64,000 nucleotides of DNA from Muricea muricata. Taxonomy: Eukaryota > Cnidaria > Anthozoa > Malacalcyonacea > Plexauridae. The notes beneath the pieces were generated by a model that was given only the letters and a program-made list of their open reading frames with translations, was not told where the DNA came from and did no database searches. Shown here piece by piece: positions 50,176 through 64,000 of the stretch. The stretch spans positions 9,525,300 to 9,589,299 of the forward strand of contig OY979730.1 of NCBI GenBank assembly GCA_963855995.1. Direction: 5' to 3'. The position numbers were made by a program, and so were the translations under genes. Numbering within the stretch: the stretch's first letter is position 1; every line of letters starts with the position of its first letter.

Positions 50176-52879
50176 TGATGTTGAAACTCACGACCTTATA
50201 TGCTGTCAAGGTGACGTCATCTACCAACAAGATGTAAATACTCTTGTGGTAAAGGACTTCCGTCATCCCTATTTAAGGCACAAGGGCTCGCATTCATATG
50301 CCAGGCTTCCAAACAAAGCCTTTATTATTTCAAAATTAGTCTATTTACTTTTTGTGGGATTACTGCTCGGTCATTTTTCTTAAAACCATGGAAAATGAGT
50401 TATGAACAAGAGGTTGATAATAAGCACTTTGACAGTGGTTCAATAAATCACAGTTCATCATCGAATTAATGCATCTTAATAAAAAATAAATTTCGGCACC
50501 TGAGCGCTATCTTTGGTCAAGGGATGATCAATTTTACATGAGCTGTAAAACTGTGGGGAGTCGGCTATCGCCTCGCTGAATGGAACATTTCTGCTCTCTC
50601 CTCATAAAAATATTCCTACCATTGCACTCAAACATTATGGCTCATAAAGGCCGGGCCAGGGATTTTGGGTGTTCGGGTATCCTGGGTATTTTATTTGAGG
50701 CATGCCGTATCTCGATTTTACGGGTATTTGGGAACCTATTTTCACGGTATCTATTTTTGAGATGTTTGTGACTTCCCATCACATATTACCGAATATTTTA
50801 GGGTCTTTTACTATCTAAGTTCCCTCTAAATTAAGGCATACTGGTATCTAACGAATTGCGGTATCCTTGTACCCCCTGGCCCCAGCCAAACTTGTATAAT
50901 ATTTATATAATCTGAGCAGAGGGTTGCAGAGTTTGGGTCCGATCAACGACCCATGGTAATTGTGCGACACATAGTATTGATAGTAATGTACGGCGTACTC
51001 TAGTAAACATTGTTCAAGAAAATTACACGCGAATAACATCGTTGCAACTTTAAAACGTTTTTTGTCTTATAAATTAAATTTTTCAGCCTAATTTTTCATA
51101 TCGTCTAGCGACTGCTCATTTAATTAAGAAACATATTGTTTTAGACGTTTTGTTTAATTTGTCTAATCAAACAGCCCATTATTTGGTAAATTTTACATTT
51201 CATATGAATTTTCGTGGTGAATAGTCGTTGGGAATTTGAGGACACAAGAAGTTCCAAGATTTGCTGTTTTGAAATTCCTGTTTGGTGAATTTCTGGGGAG
51301 ACAGCAACAAATTTTTTTAGCACTATTCGAAAATGCAGGTATTGTCATGTTTTCAACTTGGAGTGCTTGAATTAAGAACGTTTTATTAATCAGTTTTGGT
51401 AGTCTTTTGTTCGTGTGCATTGAAAAATTTGAGGCACAGCGCCATATCATAAATATGAAGAAACGTAATGGAATTTAAACTACGTTCGATAACTTGGGAA
51501 CAGTTTGTAATGATCTCTCGATTCTTAAAACTAACTAGCACAAGTAAACTTTGGCATAAGTACAAATATTATAAGCTATTTTTGGCATGTATGCGCTTTT
51601 TTAAAATTTACACAATTAAGTCATAATCTTCATATTTTGACTGCTTCATGCCGTCTTGAACTGAGCAAAAAGCCTTAAAAAGTAAAAACGTCACTGAAAT
51701 GTTCATTTTGTTCAAGAACAGAAAGATGGGGGATAACGATAACTCCGAAAACAAGCTTGAAACGTTTTCAATTTTTTGCTTTCGACTATAGCCAGTCGAA
51801 AGCTAGAAGTTAAAAATTGTAGTGTCTAGCAGAAAGCTAGAAATTAAGAATGTTTATTTTCGAAGTTACCGTTGTTTTATACTTTATAAAAATACTCAGT
51901 GGTTCCCGAAATATTTGGGGGATAACGTAACGGCTAGTCTATTTGCTTATTTTCATCCGCTATGTCGTAGAACATTGCTAAATTTTAATCAACTACAGCT
52001 TTTCAAAATTGTAATTTGTCAGCATTGTCAGTGAATGGAAGGTAACTTTTCTAAAGTTTTGAAATAAATGGTCGTTGGAAAATACGCAATCAATAAATAG
52101 GGGTTAAATGTCAAACGGTAATAAGCAGTAATCCATGCATCCAACTTAAAGTCGGTTGGCCTGACGGATTTATTTACCTTAATTAGACAATTTGCTTTCA
52201 CTGAACTGTTTGGTTTCAGATATCCAAGTATAAGCTTATATAGCTACATCAAAGGAACTATATGACAATTTTTGCCCATCTCATTTGATAGGAGCCTGTA
52301 ATAAAAGGGCTAGTCAGTTGCACTTTTTACAGCTGCCGTTTTTGTTGTAGGTTGTAAAATTCGTTTTAGTTCTGTTTAATGCCGTTTCAGTTGTAAAATA
52401 ATGCATATGTAATTTCTCGTTAAATACTTTCGAAATGCATGATTACCTGAAAATAGTGGCTACGTCTAGTCATATCGCATATATATACGCAAGAAACACT
52501 CAATTTCGTTCACTACGTTTCAAGCTGAGATCAATTGCGCTTGGCTTTTTGCATAATTTGCAGACGCAAATTAGACAAACATGTCCTTTTACTGAAGATC
52601 GAGAGATCAGCTGCCCTTATTACTTGAGATGATAAGGCGTGCTCATCATGATTGATTCTTGCTGCTCACTAATTGCGCAGACAATTTATATCATGCTTGG
52701 CACGTTCAATGTAACATTTTTAACACAGTCCTATCGCAGCTATGTTGACCGCGCAGAGCACTTGAATTGATGTCCTATATATGACTCCCTAAGTTTGGCG
52801 CATTTAACCTGTAGCGGCAGTGGAGAGCTATCAAATATAAATTCAAAAAGTTAACAATAAATAAAAATTAATAATAAAT

Positions 52880-53345
52880 GGCTACTCTAGGAGCTCTACT
52901 GAGAACAGTTTAGAGCTGAGAGATTTATTTAGTACAAAGTTAGTTAAGAGACGATCCCGTTACTGCCAGGCCCTGGACCTGTAGGAAGAACAGTTTAGAG
53001 CTATCCCGTATAAATAAGCTGGATTAGTTTAGCTAGGTTTCTTCCTGTAGTAACACTATATCAGTTAAAGATGGTCCTTACTAGACCTAGCTCGCGTAGG
53101 AAGAATGATTCACAAGTGATAAAGCTAATATTATAGATTCTCTCTTGTAGTAACACTCGGTCAATAGGAATTGATTCTTACTGGACCTCTTGGAGGGTCA
53201 GTTTACAACTGATAGAGCTATCCAGGATAAACAAAATTAGGTTAACGTTGGTTCCTTCCTGTAAAACACTGGATCGATTAGAGACGATCGCGACCCTTAC
53301 TGGATCTCCAGAAAGAGCTGTTCAGAACTGATAAAACTGATTGCC
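52880..53345 (+). repeat. diverged ~120-bp tandem repeats upstream of the PAN/glycine-rich gene
   Basis: Recurrent blocks in the same order: ACTGGACCTC-like, GGAAGAACAGTTTAGAGCT, TATCC-x-GTATAAA, CTTCCTGTAGTAACACT and GATC-rich spacer. About four units are present, each clearly diverged. The array ends ~100 bp before the start codon of the next gene. Confidence 0.7.
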
Positions 53346-53440
53346 ACACTTGCTACAAGTTTTCAAATTGTACGCCAGTGTGCACAGCCATGTATTAATT
53401 GATCAACCTCTTTTAGAATGACGAACACTTGTTATCAAAG

Positions 53441-55846
53441 ATGCAGAAGGACCGTTTAAATGGCCTTGGATTCATCTTATTTATGGCGTTGTTATCACTA
53501 AGTGAGGGATCGTGCAAGTCTTCGCTTTTCAAAACATTCACCGACCGCTATCTTCCAGATCACGTGATGACGACCGTCGTGGTGACGTCACAATTTGAAT
53601 GCTCAATGTTGTGCGCTAGGGAAGATAATTGCGAATCGTGGAATCTCTACGAGACACACTCAGGATTGGTGTGTGAATTGAATAATGGTACCGAGTTGGT
53701 GGAAAATAGCTTACTGAAGAGGGATGGTGCAAAGTTCGGCCATCGTTTGGATATTCAGGTCAAAGAAAAGGTAACGGCGGCCCGTTGCACACAACCAAGA
53801 ACGTCAATTTTACCTTCTTTTGCAATTGTCAACATGTTGAAACAAACTTATCAATTTCATCAGGTTGCAACAAGTCAGTTAACACCAGGCTTGTTGTTGC
53901 AATTTGTAATTTCACTGCAGACTTGTTACAACTTGTTGAATCAAGTTGCAACAAGTCTGTTGACAACTTGCAACAGACGACTTGATAATGCATCCTGTTG
54001 TCATCGGCTTGTTGATCAAGTCTGTTGCAAGATGTCAACAGACGTTTTAAGACCAGAATTTTTTAGGTGCTAAATTTTAGATAGTTAGTAATTTTAGTTA
54101 GTCTTTTCAGTTTTAGCTTCCTCCTACTATACTGCCCACAAAACATCGGCCTAGATTAGAATTGTATTGTAAGTTGCAAGAAAAATTGCAGCGTGAAAAA
54201 TGTCATAAAATGCAAGTAAAACTTCAGTTCTTTTACACAAATAATGTGGGTGAAAGATTTCTTAAATGAAGGTAACTTTGTTTCATGATTTAAAACTGAT
54301 CTAATTTATCTAATTTGTGGTTTCAGACCGACCAGAAGCAGTCAAGTAAGACGACAAGTAAGTTTTATCAATCTTGTTCTTTAAGTAGAGTATTATCTAC
54401 TTAAGCTTATCCTACAAGATTACAGTAAACTGAATGAAGCCAATGAATTGTACTTTGAGAGCAATTAACCTTTTATCAATTAAAACTGGGCAGTGTTCAG
54501 CGAAGTACTCAAATTTTTTACTGAAGTAAAAGTAAAAAGTAACACCTCAATTTTACTCAAGTAGAAGTCAAAGTACTGACTGAAAATTTTACTAAAGTAA
54601 AACTGAAAATTAACGCATCAATTTGTACTTAAGTAGCAGTCAAAGTACTCACTAAAATTTTAAAAGCATTGCTTGAAAGTTTTACTTATGTCGTTCCACA
54701 CAATTTCTCGTTTCTCCAATTTGCACTCGTGTGGATATAACTGTATATATCAACACGGAAAATGTTTTGTATTTCTTAAATATAAAGAATGGCTAGAAAC
54801 CTAGACTACTAATCTGATACGGATTCTTAAAACCATGAGATCTAAAACCACCTAACTTAGCTTAAATATTGATTGTCCAAAGATGATTTGTCCATAAAAT
54901 CATGTTTCAGTGACCGCGTGTATGAAGACACCAGCGCACCACCAGAAGTATATCTTTGTATACGCTAATAAAGATTTCATTCTAAATATGTGCTTGATAT
55001 ATATTTTCAGCCTACACCTTCACGAATCTGGGAGCGGAAGGAGCTAATGGGCCGACGAGCACAGTCGATTACAGTGGGACGACACTAGAAGGCCAGGTTA
55101 CCTTGCAGAACGGGATCCAGGAATGGCGCGTTTCGCATACGGGCAATTACACGATCGAGTCACGTGGGGCGAGTGGCGCCAATGGTACTTGCGGTGTCAA
55201 TGATTCTGTATGGCAGCGTGGAGGCTTGGGAGCTAAACTGAGCGGAAAGTTTTTTCTTACCGAGGGTGTCCTATTGAAAATTCTTGTCGGCCAGCGGGGA
55301 GCTTGGAGTGCTAACTTCAACGATAGACCCGGCGGGGGAGGGGGAGGGTCCTTTGTCACATACGCAAATGATACACCTCTTGTCATTGCCGGAGGTGGGG
55401 GTGGCGGTGGTGGATGTAATGTGATTGCAGGAATGAGTGATGGTGACCCGGGACAATTGGGGACATTGGGGAGTAGATGCAACAGTGCAGAAGGAAATGG
55501 AGGAATGTTATGTTCCAACGTTCCTTATACGGTTGAGGCTGGAGGTGGGGCTGGATTGCTAAGCAACGGTGCCCGTGGTGCTATTCCAGGAGCGTCTGCT
55601 CAGAGTTTTGTGAGCGGGGGGACAGGTGGTATTATTCTTAGTAATTGCAATGGAGGTTTTGGAGGTGGCGGTTATGGTTTTATTAGCGCTGGGGGAGGGG
55701 GAGGCTACAGTGGTGGTGGTGTGTGGGCTAATTCAACCAATGGTATTGCGGGAGGTGGGGGATCTGTCAACAATGGTTTTGACAGACAATCTGGCTTGTG
55801 TGATGACTTAGGTCACGGGCTGGTTCAAATTGTTTTTCTCGGATGA
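53441..55846 (+). CDS. secreted protein with PAN/apple-like domain and ALK/LTK-type glycine-rich domain
   Basis: Three coding exons, 53441-53770, 54327-54357 and 55011-55846, with GT..AG borders and consistent phases, give 398 residues. The N-terminus (RLNGLGFILFMALLSLSEG) is a signal peptide. Residues ~25-105 hold a PAN/apple-like Cys pattern (FECSMLCAREDNCESWNLY, then a later Cys), a fold used for protein or carbohydrate binding. A 10-residue linker exon follows. From ~121 on, YTFTNLGAEGANGPTS, GIQEWRVSHTGNYTIES and ASGANGT lead into poly-Gly blocks (GGGGGGSFVTY, IAGGGGGGGG, GGGGYGFISAGGGGGYSGGG), as in the glycine-rich domain of ALK/LTK receptors and many cnidarian secreted proteins. No membrane anchor or kinase follows, and the frame ends at 55846. 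The start at 53441 is the first ATG of the frame. The ligand is unknown. Confidence 0.85.
53860..54045. repeat. CAAC/GTTG palindromic repeat in intron 1 of the PAN gene
   Basis: Repeats of GTTGCAACAAGTC, TTGTTACAACTTGTTG and GACAACTTGCAACAG words. It keeps exon 1's frame open past the splice donor to 54073, so intron retention would add about 100 residues of repeat-encoded sequence. Confidence 0.6.
54500..54665 (+). repeat. AAGTACTC..TTTTACT..AAGTAAAA tandem repeat in intron 2 of the PAN gene
   Basis: Two to three imperfect ~75-bp units with GAAGTACTCAAATTTTTTAC, AGTAAAAGTAAAAAGTAA and CAGTCAAAGTACT blocks. No gene. Confidence 0.6.
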
Positions 55847-57343
55847 AACTTTGATAAGAAACTCAGTTTTTCGGTGTAAATTTGTTGGTAATCTTTGATC
55901 AGATCTTGGTTGAATATTTTTGTGGCATGAAATCGTCGGACATCAACGCTAGAATATGTTTAACATTGGTGATGTAACTTTGTCTGTAAACTTTAATAGG
56001 TAGACTGTTTAGTTGATATAATATTATATAAAATATTATACAAAATTGGAACACATGGCAAATGTGTGTAATCATGATTGTTACAATATTTATCGCTTGA
56101 CCTATTTATAGGTATTGCTAAGGGCTAAGGGTAGTGTTAAGTAAATTGTTAAGTAGATCTCAAGGCGATATCTGAATGCGTTTCAGTGTTTGCATGGCTT
56201 GCGGAGCCTTTTTAAGAGGATGGCTTGAGAGGCATCAACGTGCCCCCTGCGAAATATCTATGCAATGCATGCGACCGAAAATGTATAAGCATTTTATGGA
56301 CCAATAATGTTTGTACCACATTTTGTGAACAAAGATCATTGGGTGGGTTTTTCCCCTCCCCCAGTAACATCATTGGGTAGATCAGAAATTAAGGGCGCAT
56401 GTAGGGAAATTGACTAGAAATTGCAGATAAAAGTGACTTGGCCTGTTAGTTAAGGGCAGTAGATGTTACTCCATCCAAACAAGCGCACAGAAATGACAGA
56501 ATAGTCTCCGTATCCCATGTTTTCCCAAGTCCTGTTCTGTTTACTTTCCTAATACGCGAAGTATGTGCAGGAATATGCGAAGGGGGTTGAACGTATTAAC
56601 TGTTGGCAGATATTCTCTGCCAGATATTTAAATGTGAAATTTCATGTTCTGTCCCGCGTCCGCAAAACTTACTCGGGGGATTTTTGACAAACACCCCCGC
56701 CCATCTGGTTCATCATGGTTTCTTTGTGAGTTGACATTGTTCATTGCTACAAAGGAACAATATAACGCATCTAAAGGACAGCGCTTTCGTTTGTGAAGGG
56801 TCGGTTTTGTTTCAAATATTTCACGAATTCTTTACGTTCAAGTTTACAAAATTTACCACTTCATTTACTTGAGTGATATCTTTAATTTTACTGTTTATTT
56901 GTTCTTCCAGATTAGCAAAAAGTTAGGATTCAAACCCTTCAATCTTTAATTTTCCCGGTCCCACCAAAACCCGCCCACTGCAAAAGCTACGAAACACTAA
57001 TTTACAGGCATTGCGTTGGATAAAAACGTGTCGCCACGATCAAAGAAATATAAATTTTCATACCCTTGTGTTCTTACAGTGAACTGTGGTGTCTAGACGG
57101 AAAAAAACACGATTTTTTTATGTACTTTTTGTACTCGGTTTCAAAAGTATTCAAGAAATTTTAGCGTGTGGACGTGGGAGACTGGGGCGGAAGAAATCCA
57201 ACCCACCCTCTTCGTTGTCGGTGACAAAGTCGAGAAATTTTATAGCGAGTTTTTGCTGTTTGACTATGGCTAAATAAACAGAAATTCCTGCTCGAAAACA
57301 TCCAGCTTTCTTCTCCTGGTGTTCCTAACAAACTCAGGCAGTC
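55847..57343. other. intergenic region between the PAN gene and SRC
   Basis: Contains the 3' UTR of the upstream gene and, on the right, the probable SRC promoter and 5' UTR. A 63-codon frame at 57086-57277 precedes the SRC start. It may be an upstream frame if transcribed but has no recognisable domain. No other feature seen. Confidence 0.45.
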
Positions 57344-63917
<6,574 letters not shown>

Positions 63918-64000
63918 ACGTATATTTTATAGCGCGATAGTGTGTGTACATATAAATATTATAAGTAGGCATGTGTAAAGTTTTCATGTTACTGATAATC

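Larger units (their letters stand above)
48609..53440. other. 4.8-kb intergenic region
   Basis: No gene recognised. It contains a hammerhead-like relic (50119-50175), a possible small MITE at about 50651-50888 (GGCCAGGG near the left end, CCCCCTGGCC near the right) and diverged tandem repeats (52880-53345). The rest is AT-rich sequence with only short open frames. Confidence 0.5.

Noticed and set aside
55147-55518. 123-codon Pro-rich minus-strand frame
   Set aside because: Complement of the poly-Gly codons of the glycine-rich domain.

Overview
The window is animal nuclear DNA: intron-rich genes with GT..AG splice sites, about 35-38% G+C by eye, and many small decayed transposons. The gene content (a secreted PAN plus glycine-rich-domain protein, a compact Src-family kinase, RING-TPR-RING-LON and EB1 orthologs) and the repeats (Penelope-type fragments with hammerhead ribozymes, PIF/Harbinger and hAT relics) suggest an early-branching invertebrate, most likely a cnidarian. 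That assignment is an inference from family knowledge; no species is claimed.

Six protein-coding genes could be reconstructed exon by exon, each giving one continuous reading frame. In order they are: an EB1/MAPRE microtubule plus-end protein (minus, 8 coding exons, 10716-14290); UDP-glucose 4-epimerase GALE (plus, 10 coding exons, 18220-27132); LONRF, a RING-TPR-RING-LON protein (minus, 2 coding exons, 31123-38534); an unrecognised single-exon multi-pass membrane protein (plus, 47721-48608); a secreted PAN plus ALK/LTK-type glycine-rich-domain protein (plus, 3 coding exons, 53441-55846); and a Src-family tyrosine kinase, SH3-SH2-kinase (plus, 4 coding exons, 57344-63917). A weak candidate terminal exon of a gene to the left lies at 275-348.

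The rest is mostly repeats. From 3300 to 6093 there is a decayed PIF/Harbinger element with remains of both its transposase and its Myb/SANT-like protein. Penelope-type GIY-YIG endonuclease remnants lie at 6123-6395 and 32404-32781, and pieces of non-LTR reverse transcriptase at 25832-26233 and 46391-46912. Two hAT-like elements keep 8-bp target duplications (16929-17299 and 43375-43884). Many foldback or terminal-inverted-repeat elements sit in introns and intergenic DNA. Tandem arrays include an ~845-bp minisatellite (9001-9845), a 63-bp x 3 array (26428-26604), a ~20-bp array (22074-22207) and a long TA tract (36054-36244).

The most notable non-protein signal is a type I hammerhead ribozyme on the minus strand at 15962-16021, with complete stem I, core and palindromic stem III, plus decayed relatives near 35909-36057 and 50119-50175. 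The genes are unrelated housekeeping and signalling genes and do not form a pathway. No CRISPR array, rRNA gene or functional tRNA gene was seen.
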